A stretch of DNA of 49,030 nucleotides, taken from assembly GCA_016295375.1 (NCBI GenBank), contig JAEDLI010000005.1, positions 1 through 49,030 of the forward strand, in the 5' to 3' direction. The translations under genes and the position numbers were made by a program. Origin of the DNA: Fibrobacter sp. Lineage in GTDB: Bacteria; Fibrobacterota; Fibrobacteria; Fibrobacterales; Fibrobacteraceae. This document shows, one piece after another, positions 6,688-14,789 of the stretch; positions within the stretch are counted from its first letter, which is position 1; the number at the start of each line of letters is the position of its first letter. Under the pieces are notes generated by a model. It made no database searches. It was not told the origin of the DNA and saw only the letters and a program-made list of their open reading frames with translations.

Positions 6688-9256
6688 ATGGTACATATCC
6701 TTAATTTGCAGCCACCAGTACAAGGCCCTGGCTTTTTACCTGCTTTTAGCTGTGCTCTTTGCGGTTCCTATTCTCTTTAAACCTGGTCTCAAGCTGGACG
6801 CCGATCTTTCGCATTTGTTGCCCGAAGGCACGCCCAGCGTGAAGGCCCTTGAGGAATCTTACCAACGTTTCGGTTCAACAGACCAATTCATGATCGCTAT
6901 TCAAAGCGATGATGTTTATCTAGTTGCGGCCTTGCAGGATTCAATTCGTGAATACATTCACAAAAATTGGCAGGGAGATTTTGTTTCAACCCAAATTGAC
7001 AATGAAAACCAGTTCTTCAAGGACAATGCTCTGCTTTACTTGCCTGTTAAGCACCTAGAAAACATCCGCGACAATTTGGAAGATCTTCAACTTGAAATTG
7101 GCCGCAAGAACGGCCCGCTCGTGGTTGACTTGCTGGGATTTGCCGATTCGTCTGCCACGGATTCTGCTGGTGAGTCGTCTGCTCCTGCGAAAAAAGAACG
7201 TGTGTGGTTTGACGCAAATATACCGCAAGATCTCGGACTCCCCGACGAAGCGGCCGGAGCATTCGATTCATTCTTTAAAGGTAAAGGCGAAAACGTTTCG
7301 ATTGATGGCGAGGAATGGCACAAAAAGAAACCCGTCCCTGTTGCCCTGAGAAACCGTTTTATCGGGTGTCCACCTCCCGATAGCACCGGAAAAATTCTAT
7401 TCAACGGAGTGGTAAATGCGAAACTGATCAAACCTTCTACCGATTACGAATTCGTAACCCATATTCTTGCGCGCACGGATTCCCTACTCGATTATTTTAG
7501 GGCAAAAACTTATCCCGTACCGACCCGCTTTTCTGTCGAAGGAACGTACGAAGGCCTTAAGGAAGTGGACGAAGTGGCAAATGACTCCATCTTCTCGTTC
7601 GCCATCAGTCTAGTGCTGATTATCTTCCTTACTATCTTCTTCTTCCGAAGCGTGAAGGGTCCGGTTTTGGTGACTGCATCGGTACTTTACGCGTGCCTCC
7701 CGACCCTTGCATTTACGGCCCTGTTCTATGGCAAGCTGAACCCGTTCACGGTGTTCGTGGCCTCCATTATTCTGGGTATCGGCATTGACTATTCTATCCA
7801 CATCTTAGGCACTTCGCAGAAACTATTGCACAAGTACGCGACCTTAGAAGAAGTGCTGGAACATGCCCAGAGGAAAATGCTCAAGCCCTTCATTCTCGCA
7901 AGTTTCACGACGATTGCCGCATTCCTTACCTTGCTGGCGGCGCACTTTCGCGGGTTCTATGAGTTCGGCGTGGTCGCTTCCATGGGCGTGTTGTTCAGTA
8001 TGCTCACCTCGGTGCTGTTCTTACCGGTACTCGTGAAGTGCATGGGCGGTATTCCGAAGGCTCCGGACAAGTCCCTGTTGCCCAAGTCTTGGGACGAGGC
8101 GAAAATTTTACGTTTCTTCAAGTATCTTGCCCTAGCAGGCTTTGTTCTCGGTGCTGTATCTATTTGGTTTGCTCAGGATGTAGACTTTGAACACAACCTG
8201 CGTAACCTGCGCCGAGTTTCTACAGAAAAAAAACAAGCAAAGAAGGGTATTCGCACGGGTGTTACAAGAATCAACAACAGGTCTTCATCTACTCCTGCCG
8301 CTGTTATGGGAAGCAAAGCGGAGCAGCTGGATCTCCTTTATGACACCTTGATGGTTCGTCTCCATGTAGATCACGATACGACCCTCCGCAGTTTTCTCAC
8401 TTTAAAGACTTTCGTTCCGCCTAAAGATTCTCAAGAAAAACGTCTTGAAATCATTCAAGAAATCAGCGAACTTGCTGAAGCCCGCGTATTCGACCGTGCA
8501 GTCGGCGAAGATTCCGCAAACATCGCAACCTTACGCAGGCTTGCTAATGTTGAGTCGACCTTTACCGCCGAAGATATCCCCAATTGGGCCTTAGACCTGC
8601 TTCGCGAAAAAGACGGCAGCTATGGAAAAATCGGTTTCATCTACGGAGATTTCCCCAGCTGGGATGCCCACGCCCTGCAGAACTTCCAGGACCGTTACGG
8701 CCACTGGAATTTCGACGGCGAAGACCTGCGAACTTTCTCATCGCAGTTCATTCTTTCCGACGTGATTGATTCTGTAAAGAAGGATAGTTTCCGTCTGGCA
8801 CTGGTCATCATCCTCGTGATTTTCGGTACGCTGGTAATCTCTTTCCGCAAGCCGAAACTCTTCTTGGCTGGCTGTATTTCCTTCGGCATGGGAACGCTAC
8901 TCACTCTCGGGCTTCTCGGATTTTTGACCGACATGTTCGAGTTTGGAAAAATTAGCATCTACAACGTGATTGTGATTCCCATGGCCCTCGGTATCGGTAT
9001 CGACGCCACCATCCACATGATTACCTCATGGATAGGCGACAAGGACCTGACGCTCCGTCAGCTGATGGACACCACCGGTCGCAACGTGATGGCAAGTTCT
9101 ACCACGACGATTGCGGGCTTTGTCGGGTTCCTGTTCACCACCCACCGTGGCCTAAAGGGTATCGGTGACCTCGCCTGCATTAGTATCGCCATGTTCCTGA
9201 TTACAAGCATCATCTTTACGATGTACTTGTGTGGTTCCTGGTTAAAAAAGAAATAA
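6668..9256 (+). CDS. MMPL/RND-family exporter, copy 2 (complete)
   Basis: 862 aa. ATG 6668 is preferred because GGAG at 6656-6659 is well spaced and the sequence from there aligns with copy 1; the frame stays open further upstream inside the transferase gene. Layout: membrane segment near residues 18-38, periplasmic domain to about 300, membrane block with GIGIDYSIHILG (about 371-382), second periplasmic domain, and C-terminal membrane block with GIGIDATIHMITSW (about 774-787). The two six-helix MMPL halves are typical of RND lipid exporters. It is the inverted near-duplicate of 1-2494. The sequence alternates between perfectly identical and diverged stretches. It probably exports the donor or product of the transferase it overlaps; the substrate is not identifiable. 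Confidence 0.9.
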   Translation: MIEHFSKWYISLICSHQYKALAFYLLLAVLFAVPILFKPGLKLDADLSHLLPEGTPSVKALEESYQRFGSTDQFMIAIQSDDVYLVAALQDSIREYIHKNWQGDFVSTQIDNENQFFKDNALLYLPVKHLENIRDNLEDLQLEIGRKNGPLVVDLLGFADSSATDSAGESSAPAKKERVWFDANIPQDLGLPDEAAGAFDSFFKGKGENVSIDGEEWHKKKPVPVALRNRFIGCPPPDSTGKILFNGVVNAKLIKPSTDYEFVTHILARTDSLLDYFRAKTYPVPTRFSVEGTYEGLKEVDEVANDSIFSFAISLVLIIFLTIFFFRSVKGPVLVTASVLYACLPTLAFTALFYGKLNPFTVFVASIILGIGIDYSIHILGTSQKLLHKYATLEEVLEHAQRKMLKPFILASFTTIAAFLTLLAAHFRGFYEFGVVASMGVLFSMLTSVLFLPVLVKCMGGIPKAPDKSLLPKSWDEAKILRFFKYLALAGFVLGAVSIWFAQDVDFEHNLRNLRRVSTEKKQAKKGIRTGVTRINNRSSSTPAAVMGSKAEQLDLLYDTLMVRLHVDHDTTLRSFLTLKTFVPPKDSQEKRLEIIQEISELAEARVFDRAVGEDSANIATLRRLANVESTFTAEDIPNWALDLLREKDGSYGKIGFIYGDFPSWDAHALQNFQDRYGHWNFDGEDLRTFSSQFILSDVIDSVKKDSFRLALVIILVIFGTLVISFRKPKLFLAGCISFGMGTLLTLGLLGFLTDMFEFGKISIYNVIVIPMALGIGIDATIHMITSWIGDKDLTLRQLMDTTGRNVMASSTTTIAGFVGFLFTTHRGLKGIGDLACISIAMFLITSIIFTMYLCGSWLKKK

Positions 9257-9282
9257 TTCGATACACATTCTTATTTTCTTGT

Positions 9283-9298
9283 TCGTTTTTTCAAACGA
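9283..9298. other. Short hairpin/palindrome before the recombinase gene
   Basis: TCGTTT and AAACGA form a 6-bp stem with a TTTC loop in the 77-bp gap between the exporter and the recombinase. It could be a weak terminator for the exporter operon or a recombinase binding half-site pair. No T-tract follows, so a terminator role is not strong. Confidence 0.35.
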
Positions 9299-9333
9299 CG
9301 TTGTTTTGTTGTATGTATTTTTAGAAGTAAATT

Positions 9334-9945
9334 ATGATCTTTGGATACATTCGTGTAAGCAGTGATAAACAAACTACAGAAAATCAGAAGTTTGAAATAT
9401 CTCGATATTGCGAGAAAAATGGTGTCAAAATTGACAAATGGGTTGAAGAAAAAAATAGCGGTGCCTTAAATTATAGCAAAAGGGAACTTGGAAAATTACT
9501 AAAAAAAATTAAGCGAAATGACACTATTATTTGTAGCGAAATATCTCGTCTGGGTCGTAATCTGTTTATGATTATGGAAATATTAAACATTTGCATGAGT
9601 AAGGGATGTCAAGTATGGACAATCAAGGACAATTACAGATTAGGCGATGATATTCAGAGCAAGATCCTAGCCTTTGCTTTTGGCATTTCAGCAGAAATAG
9701 AGCGGAACCTAATCAGTCAAAGGACCAGAGAAGCTTTAGCTCGAAAGAAGGCCGAAGGAATTTCACTAGGACGGCCAAAAGGGAAAAAAACTGCGCTCTG
9801 TAAACATAAACTTTATGGGAAAGAGAATGAAATCTTAAAATTGCTAAACAAGGGATGTTCCAAAAAGAAGATTGCTCAAAAATGTGGTGTTGATAGAAGC
9901 ACTATGGCAAAATTCATCGCAACGATGAAGCAGAGTTCAAAATAA
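9334..9945 (+). CDS. Serine recombinase (invertase/resolvase, Mpi-like)
   Basis: 203 aa. The N-terminal resolvase domain begins MIFGYIRVSSDKQTTENQ, with the catalytic serine in the YIRVSS motif. The conserved SRLGRN helix and SAEIERNLISQRTREALARKK linker follow, then a GRPKGKK hinge and a C-terminal helix-turn-helix (NKGCSKKKIAQKCGVDRST). All parts are present, so it is likely active. The N-terminus closely resembles the Bacteroides master DNA invertase Mpi family, which inverts promoters between short inverted repeats; this assignment rests on recall. The gene is far more AT-rich than the flanking glycan operon, a sign of transfer. No strong ribosome binding site is seen. Its last 32 nt overlap the convergent glycosyltransferase gene at 9914-11116. 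Confidence 0.88.
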   Translation: MIFGYIRVSSDKQTTENQKFEISRYCEKNGVKIDKWVEEKNSGALNYSKRELGKLLKKIKRNDTIICSEISRLGRNLFMIMEILNICMSKGCQVWTIKDNYRLGDDIQSKILAFAFGISAEIERNLISQRTREALARKKAEGISLGRPKGKKTALCKHKLYGKENEILKLLNKGCSKKKIAQKCGVDRSTMAKFIATMKQSSK

Positions 9946-11116
9946 AATCTACCGCCTTTTCCAAGTCTTCGGCCTGGCGGGTGTGAACTTGCGCGTAGCG
10001 TTTCGGGGCGCGTTCTGCATAATCCCCATAGATGCGGGCATCGAGCAGTTGCACCAGGCGGTTCTTGATTTCGCTCACGGAATACGGGTCGAAGTACAGC
10101 ACCGCATCGCCGCAGACCTCGGGAATGGAAGTCGTGCCGCTTGCCGCCACAGGCACGCCGTAACGCATGGACTGCACCGGCGGGTAACCGAATCCCTCGT
10201 TCAGGCTCGGGAACACGAACGCGTATGCATTCTGGTGCAAGAACTCCAGTTCCTTGTTTTCCACATAGCCGAGCAAGACAAAGCGGTCCTTGTGCTTGAG
10301 GTGGCGCAGGTAGGCTTTGGGGTTTGCGGCCCCGGTAATCACCATCTTGTAATCAAGCGGCTTGCCTTGCGACTGATACATGCCCACCAGCTCATCGAAC
10401 GCGCGGGCCGCCCGCAGGTTGTTCTTTTCCCAGCGGGCTCCGCTGGTGAGCAAGAAGTACTTTTTTGTAGCCACTCCCGGCGGCAAGAATCCTTCGGGTT
10501 CGTATGCCGTCATGGGGCTGTAGAATACCGGGATTTCCAGGTCCATGAGTTCCGGGAAGAACGCCTTGATGGAAGCGCGGCTGTGTTCGCTCACCGTAAT
10601 GGTACGCACCTTGCGACCATCCGGCCCCAAAGTCAGCGACTCCGCCATACGGGCCGCGAGCGCCTGGTACTTGGGCTTGTAGTAAAGCTTTTTCCAGCTT
10701 TCGCGGTAGCGTACCAAAGCTTCGAATTTTTGTCCGAGTTTCTTGGCGAAACCTACACCCGCCCAGCTGTACTGCATTTCCAGGGCGCGCACGCCATGCC
10801 AGGTAAACACGAAATCCTTCACATTAATATCCCACTTTTTTTCGAGTGAATAAAGCGGGGTGTAAAAAGTATCAATCTGGTTTTCGTTGATAATCTGCTG
10901 CGGTGTTTTTTCGCTGATATCGAACAGCGGAATATTCCGCGTTTTGCACGCATCGAGAATTGCCGGGTCCAGGTACTTTTTGCTGTCATAGGCGCAGCTG
11001 AACTGCACGCCGCGCTTGACCAGCGCCCAGAAAATCACTTCTCCGTAAGAACCACCGCCATGGAACTTGGCACTATGAATCGGCTGTACCGCCACCAGAT
11101 TGAAAAGCAGGTTCAT
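9914..11116 (-). CDS. Glycosyltransferase, GT4-like (GT-B fold)
   Basis: 400 aa. ATG 11116 is chosen because a GGGAGG ribosome binding site sits just upstream, inside the end of the preceding gene. The N-terminal half begins with a family-like HSAKFHGGGSYGE loop. The C-terminal nucleotide-sugar domain has SGARWEKNN, then the EGFGYPPVQSM motif of GT4 retaining enzymes and an IPEVCGDA segment. It adds a sugar to a growing surface glycan at the cytoplasmic face. It is last in the six-gene minus-strand operon and starts 2 nt after the previous stop. Its C-terminal codons overlap the convergent recombinase, so the natural C-terminus may have been altered by insertion of that gene. Confidence 0.85.
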   Translation of the reverse strand: MNLLFNLVAVQPIHSAKFHGGGSYGEVIFWALVKRGVQFSCAYDSKKYLDPAILDACKTRNIPLFDISEKTPQQIINENQIDTFYTPLYSLEKKWDINVKDFVFTWHGVRALEMQYSWAGVGFAKKLGQKFEALVRYRESWKKLYYKPKYQALAARMAESLTLGPDGRKVRTITVSEHSRASIKAFFPELMDLEIPVFYSPMTAYEPEGFLPPGVATKKYFLLTSGARWEKNNLRAARAFDELVGMYQSQGKPLDYKMVITGAANPKAYLRHLKHKDRFVLLGYVENKELEFLHQNAYAFVFPSLNEGFGYPPVQSMRYGVPVAASGTTSIPEVCGDAVLYFDPYSVSEIKNRLVQLLDARIYGDYAERAPKRYAQVHTRQAEDLEKAVDFILNSASSLR

Positions 11117-11118
11117 CG

Positions 11119-12135
11119 TTACCTCCCGAGGATTTTTCCGAGCACTCTCAAGGGGAACACGAGGAACGGCATCTTCTTGTAAATCCACGCAAGTGACTTG
11201 GCGAAGGCGTAGCTGCGGATAATGTAGGCGCCTGCGGCCCCCACCTTGCGGGTCTGGAATTCAAATTCTTCCTTGGCGTGGGCAATCACGTCGTCATAGT
11301 ATTCGTTGATGGTAATGCTCTTGTCGGCATTGACCTTCACCGGAATGTTCTTCAGGTTGGTGTAGAAGTCCTTGCGCAAAATTTTCGGCAAGAACAGGTC
11401 CATGCTGGCGGGCACCTTGTGGCCGCGGGTATCGATGATTCGCGAACCGAAGAAGTGCAGCACCTTCGCCGTGGGCAAGAACCTGTTGCCGTAAGCCAGC
11501 TGGCAGTTCCAGCCACCGGGCATTTTCTTGGTGATGTAATTAAACTTGAAATTCGTTTCGGCGAGGCTCGCCATGTCGTAGGGGAAGTTCTTGGACACGC
11601 AATAGAGCCACAGCTCGTGCCAGGTTTCGAAGAATTTGCGGGCTTCGGGAGTGTCTGCCGCAAACATCACGCCCCCGTTGAAAATCTCGTCGTTCAGAAT
11701 CGGCGAAAAACCCATCATCTTTGCGTTGTTCAAGACCTTCTTGCGGTTAATCGCCTTCGAAAGGTTGGTGTGAAAGTCCAGCACCGCATAGATGCCGCCT
11801 TTCCATTCTTCGGGAATGGAAAGGTCACCCACGATGGCGATGTCGGAATCCATGTACAGGAAATCGCCATCAATCACATTGCGCATCACCGTCTTCAGGT
11901 AGCGCGACCGCAACATCGGTGTGAATTTTTCATCAAGAGTCAACACCTTGAGTTCATCCACAGCGTCCTTCAAAACTGCGCGCGGGCCAACCAAGGTTTC
12001 CGCCGTCTTGTCGTCGGTCAAAAGCGTCACGAAGGCGCCCGGGTTATGCACCCGGAGTGAAGCAATCGCCACCAGCGTCTGTTCGCAGAAAAAATCCTTC
12101 GGGGAACTGGTCAGAACAAAAAGGTATTTGGTCAT
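11119..12135 (-). CDS. GT-A glycosyltransferase, GT8-like
   Basis: 338 aa. ATG 12135 is preferred over the upstream GTG 12144, because GGGGAG lies at good distance from it. The sequence starts MTKYLFVLTSSPKDFF and has a DXD-type motif, YMDSDIAIVGDL, that would bind metal and nucleotide sugar. FNGGVMFA follows, similar to the FNSGV segment of GT8-type enzymes, and VLHFFGS near the C-terminus supplies the usual late histidine. No membrane segment or signal peptide is visible, so it acts in the cytoplasm on an undecaprenyl-linked or nucleotide-linked precursor. It sits between the nucleotidyltransferase and the GT4 gene in the operon. Sugar specificity cannot be read from the sequence. Confidence 0.75.
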   Translation of the reverse strand: MTKYLFVLTSSPKDFFCEQTLVAIASLRVHNPGAFVTLLTDDKTAETLVGPRAVLKDAVDELKVLTLDEKFTPMLRSRYLKTVMRNVIDGDFLYMDSDIAIVGDLSIPEEWKGGIYAVLDFHTNLSKAINRKKVLNNAKMMGFSPILNDEIFNGGVMFAADTPEARKFFETWHELWLYCVSKNFPYDMASLAETNFKFNYITKKMPGGWNCQLAYGNRFLPTAKVLHFFGSRIIDTRGHKVPASMDLFLPKILRKDFYTNLKNIPVKVNADKSITINEYYDDVIAHAKEEFEFQTRKVGAAGAYIIRSYAFAKSLAWIYKKMPFLVFPLRVLGKILGR

Positions 12136-12160
12136 GGGCAACACTCCCCGTCAAAGTTTG

Positions 12161-12889
12161 CTAATCCAGCGGAATCGTGGACTTTGCGTTTTCAAAATCT
12201 TCAACCGTATCGAGTTCGCAGGAGAAATAGTCCGAGGCATCCCACACGGTGTAGGTATGACCCTGCGGAATCAGGCGTTCAAAGGCCAGCTCGTAGAACG
12301 TGTTTTCCAGGTGTTCCACGTTCATCATCTTTTCAAGTTCGGCATAGAGGGCGGTAGAATAGGCCGCACCGATCTTTTCGATACCGAGGCTCTCGCCTGC
12401 GGCAGCCTTCGGGGAACAGGTCTTGCTGATTTCAGAAATGTTTCCGTCGGCACCCAGGACCACCTTCATCTCTTCTTCGCCCAGCTCATGGCGAATCAGC
12501 GTAAGCACGTTTGCGGCCTTGGATGCAAGCACGTTCTTTACAATTTGCGGATCGTAAAGCAGGTCGCTATCCAGCAGCAGGAATTCCTTGCCGGCAACCG
12601 CCTGGCCTGCAAGCCACAGCGAATAGATGTTGTTCGTGGAATCGTAAAGCGCGTTGTGGATGAAGGTCACGCAAATGGAATCACCGTAATGGCTTTTCAC
12701 GAAGTCTTCGATCATGTGGTTCAGGTAACCTGTCACAATCACGAAATCGCGTACACCTGACGCCATGATTGCGTCCATGGAACGTTTCAAAAGGGATCGG
12801 CCCTTCACGTCCAAAAGACACTTGGGCGTGTTATCGGTGAGCGGGCGCAAGCGCTTTGCCATGCCGGCAGCAAGAATCACGGCAATCAT
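12161..12889 (-). CDS. LicC-like cytidylyltransferase/nucleotidyltransferase
   Basis: 242 aa. It begins MIAVILAAGMAKRLRPLTDN, the NTP-binding signature of small-molecule nucleotidyltransferases, followed by TPKCLLDVKGRSLL and a VTGYLNHMI strand. The NNIYSLWLAG segment resembles the NNFYSL segment of LicC (CTP:phosphocholine cytidylyltransferase), and LLLDSDLLYD is the metal-binding motif. ATG 12889 overlaps the aminotransferase stop in an ATGA arrangement, so the two are coupled. With LicD in the same operon, it probably makes a CDP-activated phospho-headgroup. Choline is not certain: no choline kinase or choline transporter is seen, and the coupled PLP enzyme suggests an amino-alcohol phosphate made in the cell. 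Confidence 0.8.
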   Translation of the reverse strand: MIAVILAAGMAKRLRPLTDNTPKCLLDVKGRSLLKRSMDAIMASGVRDFVIVTGYLNHMIEDFVKSHYGDSICVTFIHNALYDSTNNIYSLWLAGQAVAGKEFLLLDSDLLYDPQIVKNVLASKAANVLTLIRHELGEEEMKVVLGADGNISEISKTCSPKAAAGESLGIEKIGAAYSTALYAELEKMMNVEHLENTFYELAFERLIPQGHTYTVWDASDYFSCELDTVEDFENAKSTIPLD

Positions 12890-13920
12890 AGGGCGGCACA
12901 ACGCTTGATGGTGTCTACCACCACCTGAATCTGTTCCTTGCGGCCCAAGGTAATGCGCAGACAATCTTCTAGGCCCTTGTCGCTCATGAACTTAATCTTG
13001 TAATCCTGTTCGGCCATGGCCTTCTGCAAGGCTTCCTTGATACGGGTCGGATACTTGATCAGGATGAAGTTTGCAACGCTCTTGTACACCTTGAAGCCCG
13101 GAAGGTTGCCAAGTTCTTTCTTGAACAGCTGGCGGTCCCATTCCATTTCGTCGGCGACCTTGCGGTAGTGATCTTCGCTTTCGATGGCGGCCATAGCCAC
13201 GGCTTCGCTGAAGCGGTTGTAGCCTAGATATTTGTTGGCGTAGCTCAAGAAGGATTCGTGTCCCTTGCCCATGAATCCAAAGCCCATACGCAGTCCCGGA
13301 AGTCCGAAGAACTTGGAAAGGGTGCGGGAAATAATCAGGTTCGAATACTTGTTCACGAGGGGCGCAATGTAGGCGGTATCGGTCGTAATGAACGAAGCGT
13401 AGGCTTCATCAATCAGCACCATGGTGTCGTTCGGAATGTTTTCCATGATGCGACCGATTTCGTCTGGTGTAAGGCTATTGCCTGTCGGGTTATTCGGTGA
13501 GGCGAGCAAGAGCATGCGCGGGTGAATCTTGTTGGTGAGCGCAATGACCTCGTCTACGTCATAGGCGAAGGTGTCTTCCTTTTCGTGGAGCGGATACATT
13601 TCAAAAGAACCGCCACATTCACCGGCGATGCGGTTGTAGTACCACCACGAAAATTCCGGAATCATGATGGTCTTGTTGTCGCCCTTCATCAGGTAGTAAT
13701 GGACAGCGTTCTTCAAAATGTCTTCGCCGCCGTAACCCAGCAGCACCTGTTCTTCGGGCACGTTGTAGATTTCGCTAAGCTTTACCGAGAAGATACTCTT
13801 TTTGCCCTCGTCATAGATGCGGGTGTAGAAGCAGAGCAGTTCAGGGTCAAAATTCTTGACGGCATCCAGCACCTTCTGGGAAGGCTTGAAGTTGAATTCG
13901 TTTCTGTCCAAGTAGTTCAT
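12886..13920 (-). CDS. PLP-dependent aminotransferase/decarboxylase, HisC/CobD-like
   Basis: 344 aa, the usual length for HisC/CobD-type fold-I enzymes. It contains ASPNNPTGN (residues 140-148), DEAYASF (171-177) and SRTLSKFFGLPGLRMGF with the PLP lysine at K203. A conserved late arginine occurs in LRITLG. Relatives transaminate histidinol phosphate or decarboxylate threonine or serine phosphate. The gene sits between licD and the LicC-like gene and shares an ATGA overlap with the latter. No other histidine or cobalamin gene is nearby. The likely role is supplying a phosphorylated amino headgroup (for example phosphoethanolamine from phosphoserine, or serinol phosphate), which is inference from context. 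A 59-nt gap with a GGGG/CCCC hairpin (about 13934-13947) separates it from licD. Confidence 0.8.
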   Translation of the reverse strand: MNYLDRNEFNFKPSQKVLDAVKNFDPELLCFYTRIYDEGKKSIFSVKLSEIYNVPEEQVLLGYGGEDILKNAVHYYLMKGDNKTIMIPEFSWWYYNRIAGECGGSFEMYPLHEKEDTFAYDVDEVIALTNKIHPRMLLLASPNNPTGNSLTPDEIGRIMENIPNDTMVLIDEAYASFITTDTAYIAPLVNKYSNLIISRTLSKFFGLPGLRMGFGFMGKGHESFLSYANKYLGYNRFSEAVAMAAIESEDHYRKVADEMEWDRQLFKKELGNLPGFKVYKSVANFILIKYPTRIKEALQKAMAEQDYKIKFMSDKGLEDCLRITLGRKEQIQVVVDTIKRCAAL

Positions 13921-13979
13921 GTTTTACCTTTGTGGGGCTTATACCCCGATTCAAAACCTTTTTAAATATACGTTTTTCC

Positions 13980-14789
13980 TTATTTCCACCACACGTCAAG
14001 TCCGTGATTATAGCGTTTTTCGACCGGCGGAAGCTGCATGTAGTCGCGGTAGAAGAGCGACAGGTAGTAATCGTAATTCTTGTAACCGCTAAATTTGCGG
14101 TTTTCAAAGGGATAGTCCATCGTTTCCGCAATTTTTTTCAGGTCCAAAATGCGGTCGGTTTTGGTATCGAAGAAAAGGGTCGCCACATGGCCCGAATGGG
14201 CTGTGGGGTAGCGACGAATCACCCGTTCCACATAGCGGCAGAAGCGCTTCTTGCCCACGATGCAGGCGACGGCATAGAAGAACCGCTTGTACAGAAGCGT
14301 CCAGGCATCGTAACCCTTCGACTTGAAGTCGGTGGTAATGGCAAGGGTAATCACGCGCAAGAAACTGCAGTAGAGAACGAACGCCTTTTCAAAGAAACTG
14401 GATTTCGGAAGACCGTCCAGCGGGAAAATATCGACCCAGATTCCCATCTCGCCCTTGTGGCGTTCCATCTTGACCGTAGTGCGGTTGTCGTAGGCCTTTG
14501 CAAACGGATAAAAATAGCCGTCGCAGGTGTCGTCGACCAGCGTGAGCCATTCCTTGTGGCCCGCCGTATTCTTGTCTTTCAAGATGGCGATGAGCTTCTC
14601 ATAATCCTCGCGCAACATGCAAATGTCAATATCGTCGTCCCAGGGAATGTAGCCCTTATGGCGCACTGCGCCCAAAAGCGTGCCGTAGGCTAGGCTATAC
14701 TTCAGGTTGTTTTCCTTGCAAATGCGGTCAATCTCGTCCAGAATGGACATCTGGATTTCACGACATTCCTGCTGTTCAATCTTCTTCAT
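13980..14789 (-). CDS. LicD-family phosphotransferase
   Basis: 269 aa. The N-terminal half carries the LicD signature: LAYGTLLGAVRHKGYIPWDDDIDICM, whose acidic WDDDID cluster binds metal. LicD proteins move a phosphocholine-like group from a CDP donor to a sugar in lipopolysaccharide, teichoic acid or capsule. ATG 14789 overlaps the flippase stop by 4 nt (ATGA), so both are translated together. The LicC-like nucleotidyltransferase at 12161-12889 would supply its donor. No signal peptide is seen, which is normal because the transfer takes place in the cytoplasm before export. The exact headgroup is unknown. Confidence 0.88.
   Translation of the reverse strand: MKKIEQQECREIQMSILDEIDRICKENNLKYSLAYGTLLGAVRHKGYIPWDDDIDICMLREDYEKLIAILKDKNTAGHKEWLTLVDDTCDGYFYPFAKAYDNRTTVKMERHKGEMGIWVDIFPLDGLPKSSFFEKAFVLYCSFLRVITLAITTDFKSKGYDAWTLLYKRFFYAVACIVGKKRFCRYVERVIRRYPTAHSGHVATLFFDTKTDRILDLKKIAETMDYPFENRKFSGYKNYDYYLSLFYRDYMQLPPVEKRYNHGLDVWWK

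Noticed and set aside
9983..10849. 288-codon plus-strand frame
   Set aside because: Antisense to the GT4 gene with typical shadow composition.
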